64,000 nucleotides of DNA from CAYJBH01 sp964370825. GTDB taxonomy: Bacteria > Bacillota > Clostridia > Oscillospirales > Ruminococcaceae. The notes under the pieces were generated by a model, which did not search any database, was not told where the DNA came from, and saw only the letters and a list, made by a program, of their open reading frames with translations. Position 1 is the first letter of the stretch; each line of letters begins with the position of its first letter. The translations under genes were made by a program, and so were the position numbers. The DNA lies in the NCBI GenBank assembly GCA_964370825.1, contig CAYJKY010000008.1, positions 21,746 to 85,745 of the forward strand, in the 5' to 3' direction. Positions 11,201 through 18,855 of the stretch are shown here, in pieces.

Positions 11201-11878
11201 TTCGGCAACGGCAGACACGGTGGCGGCGTTGGAGCAGTCATATATATAGGTTTGTAGGTTGACGCTACCTATAATTCCACCCACCCCGGTGCTTGCGAGG
11301 TATTCGAACAGAGAACCGGCTCTGCCGGTTATAGTTCCGCCTGTTACGTTGACATTGTAGATGGTGGCACTGCTCTCGTTAGACACATATGACGCACCGG
11401 CGAGCGCGCCGACATTTGCCGAGTTAACGTCTATGTCGACATCTGTAAGGTTAAGGTTTTTTACAATCGCACCGTCGGAGATAATGCTAAAAAGTCCCGT
11501 AGGGCTATCGTTAACAACATAGCTTATGTTTAGACCGGTTATGCTGTGGTTGTTTCCGTCAAACACCCCGACAAATCTATGTGTGCGAGAGGAAGATGCT
11601 CCTATCGGCTCCCAGTTGTAAGCGGATAGGTCGATATTATCGGCTAACCGGTAGTGTGCGGAGAGGAAGTTTGAGTACCCGCTACCCGACAACACGGATA
11701 GGTAGGCAAGCTGCTCTGCAGTTGCAATTTGATATGGATTATCGGCGGTTCCGTCGCCACTCTCAAAAGAGGTTGCGGCATGTTGCTTCCAACCTTCCGG
11801 TGCCTGTGCAGACACAACGAAAAAGGAACCTAAAACAAAAACAGTGAGTGTAAAGAACAAATAAAACTTTAGCCTCAT
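8276..11878 (-). CDS. Giant secreted GLUG-repeat protein with C-terminal dockerin-like module (paralogue)
   Basis: The 1200-residue protein starts at ATG 11878, chosen because AGGTGG stands five bases upstream and a clear signal peptide (MRLKFYLFF... ending VSAQA) follows. A TTG 57 bases further upstream is in frame but adds no signal. The layout matches the downstream paralogue: block one, a spacer domain with a short YNLEI-type strand, block two (NLAHISYWVYNG ... SEYDWTPIGYLNP) and a C-terminal pair of calcium loops (DITGDSIIDINDI and DINKDGFIDFLDV). Only 102 bases separate the two genes, so co-transcription is likely. Substrate or partner is unknown. No cohesin or scaffoldin is visible in the window. 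Confidence 0.88.
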   Translation of the reverse strand: MRLKFYLFFTLTVFVLGSFFVVSAQAPEGWKQHAATSFESGDGTADNPYQIATAEQLAYLSVLSGSGYSNFLSAHYRLADNIDLSAYNWEPIGASSSRTHRFVGVFDGNNHSITGLNISYVVNDSPTGLFSIISDGAIVKNLNLTDVDIDVNSANVGALAGASYVSNESSATIYNVNVTGGTITGRAGSLFEYLASTGVGGIIGSVNLQTYIYDCSNAATVSAVAETQTGETTLSYNVGGIIGAAEYDTTVTGCKNTGNISADISVIENITTNVGVAGISGLYGTIKNASNTGNLTVTDNAERTDDLVDVSIGGIANKSSVHNSYNTGDISYSGVTSGMSSSIIGGISGGYEALYKTIVNCVNSGSYTTTNKNITFNAISIMSTHNSYWIESLSGNNALTMTASGSFDTAGNITTAPNSNGSSIANTLDGALNAWVTGNFESETIMPHSWNVSGSTVSHPASVDLPITIVNALDNGVDFFTVTLYSHEGRTLRSLDTSNGTVVLKNLPHGRYNLEIESDSMLTLTTVLEVTDNTPKQYKLITMGTPLIVDGNIIIDSIANLAHISYWVYNGFETYENRTIILNRDLDLSEYDWTPIGYLNPYDNYESGSSRAFMGDFDGNGHTISGINAKSIGTPIGLFGYTEEAKITNLTLESPTLSGYSLAAGALIGASANIVEFDPLIWATEISDVTVLNANIETGANGSIGQLNRRDSNVGGIVGVFAGGIMERCTVESGSVENLYDRVGSAGGIIGITTDYWSDYISSAMDTDIIDSVSFDELTNKAEVHSASYAGGIIGSFTVFDNSFDNTVKNSTNYGNITGYDYVGGILGYSWNMNNNEEYGLHFCENHGNILAVDKADEYTSDNVETNVGGIVGRNTGDILINLCTNNGGVTSDVQGMTRIGGIAGYTVGVVKNCTNNGKVLGIMNIETVSIGGLVGRFDAANYANGFLINNLNTAEVEINQNSQRAVYFLGGLVGYTNNSINSSSRALEIRNNYSHGALTLTNPYHSELEVGFGNLIGVIGYRAVATSNYAIRSQHPAIGLVNHRGGSTIPTVTNNAAFDASTGVLSAYEGAIPNTNNGYDEVYNVGGPIAGTLIDSLNAFVNDPTLSSVAGLFNWKIVVGKNDDQPILNAPTSFFYDITGDSIIDINDILEIIRPENYNKPTHLALNPKADINKDGFIDFLDVASIRNSVNFGSGKIFV

Positions 11879-11953
11879 AATACCACCTATAAAATGTTTC
11901 CTGTTCATTCTATCATTTTTTTTAGGATAAATCAATCAAAAATATTCTGTTTA

Positions 11954-11982
11954 TTGACAACAACCGCCATATATTATATAAT
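11954..11982 (+). promoter_or_regulatory. Sigma-A promoter of ilvE
   Basis: TTGACA (11954-11959) and TATAAT (11977-11982) are both perfect consensus with a 17-bp spacer, 27 bases before the ilvE start. Confidence 0.9.
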
Positions 11983-12009
11983 TCATAAAAAGGTAACGGA
12001 GAAAGTGAC

Positions 12010-13071
12010 GTGGATATTAAGTTTATTAAGCGAGAAACGCTAAAGGAAAAGCCGGATTTTAACAACCTTGTTTTCGGAAAGGTTTTTACCGACTATATGT
12101 TTATTATGGATTACTGCGAGGAAAATGGATGGCATGACGCACGTATTCAGCCATATGGAAGGATAGAGATGGCGCCCTCATCCTGTGTGCTACACTATGC
12201 ACAAGGTCTTTTTGAAGGCATGAAGGCGTACAAAAACGGCGACGAGGTGTATCTTTTCCGCCCTGCCGAAAATTTTAAACGCCTCAACGACGGATGTGAC
12301 AGGCTATGTATTCCGCCGATTGATGTCGACCTTGCGCTAAATGCCTTAAACAAGCTTGTCGATATCGAGAGGGATTGGATACCCAACAGCGATGGCTCGG
12401 CACTTTACATTCGCCCCTTTATTGTTGCGGACGAGGAGGCTCTCGGGGTTCATCCTGCGGTGGTATATCGCTTTATGATAATTCTCTCGCCGGTTGCAAG
12501 CTACTATTCAGGCGGTTTTGCACCGATAGACATCATGGTAGAGGAAAACTATATTCGCTCCGCACCCGGCGGCACCGGTGCCGTTAAGGCTATAGGCAAC
12601 TACGCCGCCTCGCTAAAGGGTCAAAAACGTGCCTCGGAGCAGAACTGTTCTCAGGTTATGTGGCTGGACGGCGTTGAGAAAAAATATGTCGAGGAGGTTG
12701 GCTCCATGAACATATTCTTTGTCATAAACGGCGAGCTTTGCACACCGTCACTTTCCGGCAGTCTCCTGCCCGGCATTACAAGGCGCAGTGTTATTGAACT
12801 TGCCAAAAGTATGGGATATAACGTTGTTGAACGTAATATCGAGATCGAAGAGATAATCAAGGGGGCAAAGGACGGTAGCGTTACCGAGTGTTTCGGAAGC
12901 GGAACAGCGGTGGTGATATCTCCGGTAGGTTCCATCCTTTATAAGGGTGAGCGAGTAACGATAAATGGTGCAAAAACAGGTGAGCACACCCTAAAACTCT
13001 ACCAGCGCCTAACCGACATACAGTATGGAAGGTCGGAGGACGATTTTGGTTGGAGAGTCGTTGTTGGCTAA
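12010..13071 (+). CDS. ilvE: Branched-chain amino acid aminotransferase
   Basis: This PLP enzyme reversibly transaminates Leu, Ile and Val with 2-oxoglutarate as the last step of branched-chain amino acid synthesis. It is a class IV aminotransferase of 353 residues, the normal size for the BCAT-2 subfamily. The PLP lysine is K193 in GAVKAIGNYAASL. QGLFEGMKAY (about 65-74), YIRPF and the glycine-rich ECFGSGTAVVISP near the C-terminus are family landmarks. The start is GTG, with GGAG a few bases before. It has its own strong promoter and overlaps or abuts the YjbR gene downstream. Confidence 0.96.
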   Translation: MDIKFIKRETLKEKPDFNNLVFGKVFTDYMFIMDYCEENGWHDARIQPYGRIEMAPSSCVLHYAQGLFEGMKAYKNGDEVYLFRPAENFKRLNDGCDRLCIPPIDVDLALNALNKLVDIERDWIPNSDGSALYIRPFIVADEEALGVHPAVVYRFMIILSPVASYYSGGFAPIDIMVEENYIRSAPGGTGAVKAIGNYAASLKGQKRASEQNCSQVMWLDGVEKKYVEEVGSMNIFFVINGELCTPSLSGSLLPGITRRSVIELAKSMGYNVVERNIEIEEIIKGAKDGSVTECFGSGTAVVISPVGSILYKGERVTINGAKTGEHTLKLYQRLTDIQYGRSEDDFGWRVVVG

Positions 13072-13429
13072 TGGACGTTTGATAAGTAGGGATGAGATTA
13101 CCGAGTTGTGCCTTTCGTTTAGCGGAGCATATGAGGACTACCCATTTAGGAGTTCCCCCGAGACCTCTGCGGTAAGGCACACCCAAAACAAAAAGATGTT
13201 CGCTCTGATATTTCAAAGGCAGGGGAAAACATGGGTTAATCTAAAGACCGACCCAATGTTTGGAGATTTTTTAAAGGAGACGCACGAGGCAATTGTTCCT
13301 GCCTACCATATGAATAAAGAGCACTGGATTTCGGTTGTGTTAGACGACAGTTTAGACTGCGAAATCATAACTCAACTCGTAGCCGACAGCTATCGGCTAA
13401 CGAGAAAAAATATTAAAAATAAAGACTGA
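13061..13429 (+). CDS. MmcQ/YjbR family protein
   Basis: A small protein of about 122 residues with the family hallmark GAYEDYPF near the N-terminus, then KMFALIFQRQGKTWVNLKTDP and PAYHMNKEHWISV. YjbR proteins have a CyaY-like fold and are annotated as DNA-binding, but their function is poorly defined. The TTG at 13061 (or 13064) is chosen because GGAGAG precedes it and family members start close to this point. An ATG at 13025 is also in frame but would overlap ilvE by 47 bases without a ribosome-binding site. It is translationally linked to ilvE. Confidence 0.85.
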   Translation: MLANGRLISRDEITELCLSFSGAYEDYPFRSSPETSAVRHTQNKKMFALIFQRQGKTWVNLKTDPMFGDFLKETHEAIVPAYHMNKEHWISVVLDDSLDCEIITQLVADSYRLTRKNIKNKD

Positions 13430-13440
13430 ATGTGACTATA

Positions 13441-14682
13441 TTATATTATCCCTATCGCCGCGTTGAGAATTGCTATTCTCGATGCGGCGAAGTTTAATCC
13501 CCCCTGTAAAAAGGCGGTATAGGGTTCTCTCATCGGGCCGTCGCAGGACAGCTCTATGCTACTGCCTGCGGTAAAAGCACCCGCCGCCATAATAACATCG
13601 TCGTCGTATCCCGGCATCGGTGCCGCTATCGGCGTTACATAGCTGTCTATCGGCGATCCGTGTTGTATTGCAACGCAGATTGCCGAAAGCTTGTCGGGAC
13701 TGCCGGTGTCTATCGCTGTCAAAATATCGGCACGTTTTGCAAGGTAACCGGGTCTTGTTTTCATTCCCAATAGCTCAAAAATGCAGTCGGCATAAATCGC
13801 CGTCTTTACCGCCTCGCATACCACGGCAGGCGCAAAGTACAGCCCAAGATACAATTCACGCAGTAGGTTTCCACTGCTTCCTATCTCACTGCCTATCCCG
13901 GGGACGGTCAGCCTGTATGCCGCACGTTCTACAAGTTCAGCCCTGCCGGCTATATATCCGCCGGAGGAGGCAATTCCACCGCCTGCGTTTTTTATCAGCG
14001 AACCCGCCATAAGATCGGCACCCACCATGGTAGGCTCGATCGTCTGCACGAACTCGCCATAGCAGTTGTCTACAAAAATAATTATGTCCTTGTCTACTGC
14101 TTTTATTGCCGCTATCGTCTCTTTAAGCTGTTCTACGGTGAGGGAAACCCTGCTGTCGTAGCCACAGCTACGTTGCAGTGCCACCACGGTAACATCACCA
14201 TTTCGGCAACGCTCGGTAACAGAGGGTACGTCGACTCCCTTTTCGGTCATCGCAACCTCCTCGTAGAGTATTCCGAAGTCACGTAGCGAGCCGGTTTTAT
14301 CGCCGTCTTTACCTATCACCTTGTGTAGCGTGTCATAGGGACGACCGGTTGCGTACAAAAGGGTATCGCCGGGACGTAGTAGACCGAAAAGTGCAACCGA
14401 TATCGCATGTGTACCGCTTGCAAAGCTGTGCCGAAATATCGCCGCCTCGGCACCGACGAGCCTTGCGAAAACCGCATCGAGGGTATCCCTTCCGATATCG
14501 TCATACCCGTAGCCGGTTGTGCCGGTGAGGTGGGCGGTAGACACTCTGTTTTCGACAAAGGCTTGCAGCATACGCTCCTGCACCGCAGTTTTTATCGCCT
14601 CCGCCTCGGCAAAGGCAGAGGAGGTCAAGCGTTTGACCTCCCCGTCAATTTTTAATATTTCATCGCTAAAATTAAAGGTCAT
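13441..14682 (-). CDS. Methionine gamma-lyase-like PLP enzyme (aluminium-resistance family)
   Basis: This is a 413-residue fold-type I PLP enzyme of the family once called aluminium resistance protein. The predicted PLP lysine is K231 in SLIKNAGGGIA, preceded by the cofactor-contacting Asp of FVDNCYGEF. TGYGYDDIGRD and FRHSFASGTHAI are further family landmarks. Members probably cleave sulfur amino acids, but the substrate is not firmly known. Its start overlaps the end of murD by four bases (14679-14682), indicating translational coupling. Firmicutes often keep this gene next to housekeeping genes. Confidence 0.9.
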   Translation of the reverse strand: MTFNFSDEILKIDGEVKRLTSSAFAEAEAIKTAVQERMLQAFVENRVSTAHLTGTTGYGYDDIGRDTLDAVFARLVGAEAAIFRHSFASGTHAISVALFGLLRPGDTLLYATGRPYDTLHKVIGKDGDKTGSLRDFGILYEEVAMTEKGVDVPSVTERCRNGDVTVVALQRSCGYDSRVSLTVEQLKETIAAIKAVDKDIIIFVDNCYGEFVQTIEPTMVGADLMAGSLIKNAGGGIASSGGYIAGRAELVERAAYRLTVPGIGSEIGSSGNLLRELYLGLYFAPAVVCEAVKTAIYADCIFELLGMKTRPGYLAKRADILTAIDTGSPDKLSAICVAIQHGSPIDSYVTPIAAPMPGYDDDVIMAAGAFTAGSSIELSCDGPMREPYTAFLQGGLNFAASRIAILNAAIGII

Positions 14683-16052
14683 AACGAGTTTACTATCTCC
14701 TTAAAATGTCTGCCACGTTGCTCAAAGTTTGCATAAAGGTCAAAGCTTGCCGAGGCAGGTGAGAGGGTAACAATGTCGCCCTCAGTTGCTATAGAGCAGG
14801 CTATGGAAACCGCCCCCTCCATATTGCTCGCCTTAAATATCGGCAGTTGTTCGGCTTTGTAGTTCGGGTGGTCAAGCAGCGCTTGCTCGATTTTAGGTCC
14901 CGTTGCACCCATAAGTATTACCGCCTTTGCATGTTCTATAAGCTCCGGTGCAAGGGGTTCGTAGGGTATGTTTTTATCGTAACCTCCGGCAATAACTATC
15001 AACCTTTGGTTGAAGGCTCGCAATCCGGCAATTACACGTGTGGGTGAGGAGGCGATGGAGTCGTTGTAAAATCTCACTCCGCCTACCTCTCTAACCGGCT
15101 CTATCCTGTGTTCAACGCCGGCAAACTCTATCGCAGTTTGCACCATCACATCGGTAGGCACATCGCCATAAACAGCGATGCAGGCGGCAAGTAGATTTTC
15201 TATGTTGTGCCTGCCGGGTAGCCTTATTTTTGAGCTGTGCAGTATATCAATTTCAGCACCGTCTATGCTGAGTTTCAGCAGTTCGTCGCAAAGGTACCCG
15301 CCGTTTTCAATTTTACTTTTTATCGAAAAAAATCTTGTATCGCCAACCGCAAAGTTAGAGAAATCGCGCGATGTCTCGTTGTCGTAGCCGAGCACCGCAA
15401 CGCCGTCTTTGTCCTGATATTTTATGATGTTTCGCTTGGCGTCGATATACTCCTGCATGTCGGTGTGATGGTCAAGGTGGTTGGGCGTTACATTTGTTAC
15501 CACCGCAACATCCACCCTGTGGCGCATCGACATCAGCTGAAAGCTGGAGAGCTCACATACAACAAAATCCTCGCCCTTCACCTCGTCGATTATCGGGAGC
15601 ATCGCCCTGCCGATATTTCCGCCGAGATGAACGGTTTTTCCCGTACGTTTTAGCATGTCGGCAATCAGACTGGTGGTGGTGGTTTTTCCGTCCGAGCCGG
15701 TAACCGCATATATTTTAGCCTTTGAGTTGCACAGCTCAAGGAATGTTTCCATCTCGCTTGTGACCTTAACTCCTCGCTTTACAGCCTCGACTATTGCCGG
15801 CTCGGTTGACATAAAGCCCGGGGTTCTGAAGATGACATCGGCATCCTTCAGGCCGTCGAGATAATCCTCACCGAGACAGAGGTTTACACCGGTTAGGTCT
15901 ACGCCCTCTATGTTCAGCTTCTTATCGCAGAGTGTAACCTTTGCGCCGTAGGCGACGAAAAGAGGAATGAGTTCTCGGTGGGCAACCCCTGCACCGATAA
16001 ACGCAACTGTTTTACCGCCAAGACTATTAACGTATTTTTTTAATACAGACAT
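14679..16052 (-). CDS. murD: UDP-N-acetylmuramoyl-L-alanine:D-glutamate ligase
   Basis: MurD adds D-glutamate to UDP-MurNAc-L-Ala in the cytoplasmic stage of peptidoglycan synthesis. The protein has the three Mur-ligase domains in 457 residues: an N-terminal Rossmann-like domain (VAFIGAG), the central ATPase domain with P-loop GSDGKTTTT (119-127) and TNVTPNHLDHH, and a C-terminal domain with GGYDKN and SPASASFDLYANFEQRG. Length is normal. It lies 10 bases after a patatin-like gene and overlaps the PLP enzyme gene. It stands outside a full dcw cluster, as in some Clostridia. Confidence 0.97.
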   Translation of the reverse strand: MSVLKKYVNSLGGKTVAFIGAGVAHRELIPLFVAYGAKVTLCDKKLNIEGVDLTGVNLCLGEDYLDGLKDADVIFRTPGFMSTEPAIVEAVKRGVKVTSEMETFLELCNSKAKIYAVTGSDGKTTTTSLIADMLKRTGKTVHLGGNIGRAMLPIIDEVKGEDFVVCELSSFQLMSMRHRVDVAVVTNVTPNHLDHHTDMQEYIDAKRNIIKYQDKDGVAVLGYDNETSRDFSNFAVGDTRFFSIKSKIENGGYLCDELLKLSIDGAEIDILHSSKIRLPGRHNIENLLAACIAVYGDVPTDVMVQTAIEFAGVEHRIEPVREVGGVRFYNDSIASSPTRVIAGLRAFNQRLIVIAGGYDKNIPYEPLAPELIEHAKAVILMGATGPKIEQALLDHPNYKAEQLPIFKASNMEGAVSIACSIATEGDIVTLSPASASFDLYANFEQRGRHFKEIVNSL

Positions 16053-16062
16053 ATTACCCTTT

Positions 16063-16911
16063 TCACTCCTTGATGAACGCTCTTATATCGTCCAACCTCT
16101 CTAAACACTCGTTATATCCGAGCCGATAAAGCGCCATAAGTTTTACCGGATTTCTCTCGGTGCGTTCAATTCCACAGCTACCGGAGGGGCGAAGCACAAG
16201 CGCTTCACCGAGAAGCTCCTTACGCTCTGTCAGCCTCAGCTGGTTGTTATAAACCTCCGCACGTCTTGCACCGGCACGAAGTAGGTTGGGGTAATGCTTA
16301 TACTTGAGCCGTCCGACCACCGAACTTGCACTGCCACTCGGTTTTTTGGCATAGCCGATAGGCCGTGTGAGAACCACTATGTTCTTTTTGTTACCGCATT
16401 TTATGGAATATTCAAGCGGAATAGGGTCGGATATGCCACCGTCCATGTGTGGCACACCGTCCAGAATGACCGAACGGCAGACCACCGGCAAAGAGCAGGA
16501 TGCCATCACCTTTGTGTAGTCAATATCCATGTCGGTCAACTCGTGGTAGAAGGGTTTGCCGGTTAAACAGCTTGTGGTCACCGCAGTAAGCCTCATGTCG
16601 GAGCTTTTAAAGGTTTCGTTATCAAAGGGATAATAGTCCCTCGGTATAACCTTAAAGGCGAAATCCATTTTAAACATGTTTTCGGTCAACATTCCGACAG
16701 GGTCGAGATATCGCTTATCATGACAAAAGGTTGTTGTTATCTTAAAGTTGCGCCGTGGCTGTTTTGATTTGTAGGAGACTGCATTTGCAGCACCTGCCGA
16801 CACGGCATATACATCCTTTATAAATATATTGTTGTTCATAAGGCAGTCAAGCACGCCCGAGGTGTAAATACCACGCATACCGCCGCCTTCAAGCACAAGT
16901 CCGACCGACAT
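16063..16911 (-). CDS. Patatin-like phospholipase (YjjU/RssA-type)
   Basis: Start ATG 16911 is chosen because GAAAGGGG lies just upstream and the family N-terminus (SVGLVLEGGGMRG) begins there. An upstream in-frame extension has no similarity. The oxyanion loop GGGMRG, the nucleophile elbow with Ser in VSAGAANA and the catalytic Asp in DGGISDPIP form the Ser-Asp dyad. The elbow reads A-x-S-x-G instead of G-x-S-x-G. The 282-residue protein has no signal peptide or membrane segment, so it is probably cytoplasmic or membrane-peripheral. The substrate, likely a lipid acyl ester, is unknown. It is likely co-transcribed with murD. Confidence 0.9.
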   Translation of the reverse strand: MSVGLVLEGGGMRGIYTSGVLDCLMNNNIFIKDVYAVSAGAANAVSYKSKQPRRNFKITTTFCHDKRYLDPVGMLTENMFKMDFAFKVIPRDYYPFDNETFKSSDMRLTAVTTSCLTGKPFYHELTDMDIDYTKVMASCSLPVVCRSVILDGVPHMDGGISDPIPLEYSIKCGNKKNIVVLTRPIGYAKKPSGSASSVVGRLKYKHYPNLLRAGARRAEVYNNQLRLTERKELLGEALVLRPSGSCGIERTERNPVKLMALYRLGYNECLERLDDIRAFIKE

Positions 16912-17138
16912 ATTAATCCCCTTTCTTACATCACACAGTAGTTTAAATTGATTATATATTACACTCATTCGCAGTATATTATACAACATATTTCGGTAAC
17001 ATTCAATAGGTATTAACCCCTCGGCTAAACACTTTAGTCGTTGAGGAGTGTGCTATATGAATTAATACGATAGACAAGCCGAAAATATGTAGGGTTTATT
17101 CCAAAGGGTGAAAAAGGATAAGCAGTATAGACTACTCA

Positions 17139-17696
17139 TCATAGGATATTCATCCTTTTAAGATGATTGTATACCGAATTTATAGGCAATCCCACGGTGG
17201 CATAATAATCACCCGACATTTCGGTGATAAACCGACCGGCTATTCCCTGAATAGCATAGCTGCCCGCCTTGTCTGCCGGCTCGCCTGTGGCTATATACTC
17301 CTTTATCTCCTTTTCGGAGAGGACATCGAGGGTCACCGTAGAGCTTGTGCAGAAGGAGATGTATTCCTCCCCCGAAATGATTGCAACGCCGGTATGTATA
17401 TTGTGGGTGCTTCCGGAAAGTTTGCCGAGCTGATATTCCGAGTGGATCGTGTCTGTCGGTTTTCCGAAAATCTCTCCGTTTAGCTCGACCAGCGTGTCGG
17501 CGGCTATGATAACATCGCCGGAATGCCTGCTTTGCACCGCCTCTGCCTTTAGCCTTGCGAGGTAAACGACCGCCTCGGTAGGGGACATATCCGGTGGAAT
17601 TATCTCCTCTACCTCAGGAGAAATCACCTTGAAATTTTTGGTTAGTGTGGAAAGAATTTCCGACCGTCTCGGCGAGGCGGAGGCAAGAATTATCAT
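17139..17696 (-). CDS. maf: Maf family nucleoside triphosphate pyrophosphatase
   Basis: Maf proteins hydrolyse non-canonical or modified NTPs (dTTP/UTP in the YhdE type), preventing their incorporation and affecting septum formation. The 185 residues show the SPRR motif at the N-terminus (ASASPRRSEIL), AADTLVELNGEIFGKP with the catalytic Asp and substrate residues, and DKAGSYAIQG near the C-terminus. It lies 16 bases after the AEC transporter gene on the same strand and is likely co-transcribed with it. Confidence 0.94.
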   Translation of the reverse strand: MIILASASPRRSEILSTLTKNFKVISPEVEEIIPPDMSPTEAVVYLARLKAEAVQSRHSGDVIIAADTLVELNGEIFGKPTDTIHSEYQLGKLSGSTHNIHTGVAIISGEEYISFCTSSTVTLDVLSEKEIKEYIATGEPADKAGSYAIQGIAGRFITEMSGDYYATVGLPINSVYNHLKRMNIL

Positions 17697-17712
17697 AAGG
17701 TCACCTTAAAAA

Positions 17713-18651
17713 TTATACTGCGAAAAAGCCGTAAAGAACAAACAATGTCACCCCGACAACGGTTCCTATTGCTATGGCGTTGCTGACTATCTCCTCGCCC
17801 TCGTCGTCGCCGATGTTGCCGATAAGGAGCGGTAGCGAAAACATTGGAGGTATCAACAACAGCGAGATGAAGGATATCATCATAAACGGTGAGGGCGGTA
17901 AAATATAGTTTACTACAAGCAGAACAATGGGAACACCCACCGCAAAGGTTACGGCATATCGAACCACCATCAGCTTCACGCTCTGTTTTAAATAATCCTT
18001 GTTTATGGTAAGCCCGTATCCCAAGAGTATTAATATCAACGGTGTAGCAATCTTGGATACCATGTCCACCGCATTAATAAATCCCTGCCATATATGATAA
18101 TCGGCAAGCATGGTATTAATTCCCAAAACATTTATTAAAAGACCTGCGGCTATACACAGCAATGTCGGGGTTGTTAACACCTTTATAAGTTCTGAGGATG
18201 AAAACTTTTTTCCGCCGATTTTAACCCTAAGCAGGGAGTAGAAAACCACCCAAACGAATATCTCGTGTGCAAGACCGATGACCGAAAAAATTGCAATGTT
18301 TTCCTCGCCGTATATGATGGTGAATAGGGCAAGCCCTACCAGCGAGAAGGCACAGCAGGAGGAGATGAACATATTGTATCGATGCTTAAAGGATGGGATA
18401 AGGTTGAAAAAACAGCCGGCAAACATCATTAACGCCAACAATACAAAAGCGACTAAAAATACATAGATATAGCTAACATCAAGCTGTATCTCCATAAACA
18501 TTAAAAAGAGTACAGAGGAAAGACCGACGTTGACCACCATATACCTGATGCCCTGCACCCCTTGCGGTGATATTATGTTTTTTCGGCGAATTATCACACC
18601 CAACGCCATCAATAACAATATAGGTAGTATTTTTCCTATCATTTCGTTCAT
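17713..18651 (-). CDS. AEC family transporter (auxin efflux carrier-like)
   Basis: A 312-residue integral membrane protein with about ten hydrophobic segments in the 5+5 arrangement of the AEC/PIN superfamily. ILLLMALGVIIRRKNIIS at the N-terminus and the central LLGYGL segment are typical. Bacterial members export or import small carboxylates such as malate, but substrate cannot be assigned. It is the first gene of a reverse-strand pair with maf and has a candidate promoter at 18688-18716. Confidence 0.9.
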   Translation of the reverse strand: MNEMIGKILPILLLMALGVIIRRKNIISPQGVQGIRYMVVNVGLSSVLFLMFMEIQLDVSYIYVFLVAFVLLALMMFAGCFFNLIPSFKHRYNMFISSCCAFSLVGLALFTIIYGEENIAIFSVIGLAHEIFVWVVFYSLLRVKIGGKKFSSSELIKVLTTPTLLCIAAGLLINVLGINTMLADYHIWQGFINAVDMVSKIATPLILILLGYGLTINKDYLKQSVKLMVVRYAVTFAVGVPIVLLVVNYILPPSPFMMISFISLLLIPPMFSLPLLIGNIGDDEGEEIVSNAIAIGTVVGVTLFVLYGFFAV

Positions 18652-18687
18652 ATGTCACCGTCTCTCTATGAAAAATCTATCCTTAAT

Positions 18688-18716
18688 ACTTTACTACTTT
18701 TTTTAACATCGGTCAA
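18688..18716 (-). promoter_or_regulatory. Candidate sigma-A promoter of the AEC/maf genes
   Basis: On the minus strand TTGACC (18716-18711) and TAAAGT (18693-18688) are spaced 17 bp, 37 bases before the transporter start. Confidence 0.55.
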
Positions 18717-18778
18717 GTAAGAAAACAAAAAATGCAGTTCGGCATCCCACCGTGCGCATATTATAAGAAAGACTTTTC

Positions 18779-18807
18779 TTGACAAAGTTTTTTCTTACAA
18801 GTATAAT
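18779..18807 (+). promoter_or_regulatory. Sigma-A promoter of glnN
   Basis: TTGACA (18779-18784) and TATAAT (18802-18807), both consensus, with a 17-bp spacer, 48 bases before the start codon. The two promoters in this gap are back to back. Confidence 0.9.
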
Positions 18808-18855
18808 TGAAACAAGGTAGATAATTCGCATTTTCAGCTTAAGGGGATTCAAAAC

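Noticed and set aside
4827..11847. Several plus-strand open frames opposite the two GLUG genes
   Set aside because: They are short, lack ribosome-binding sites and mirror the repeated Gly/Ile codons of the true genes.
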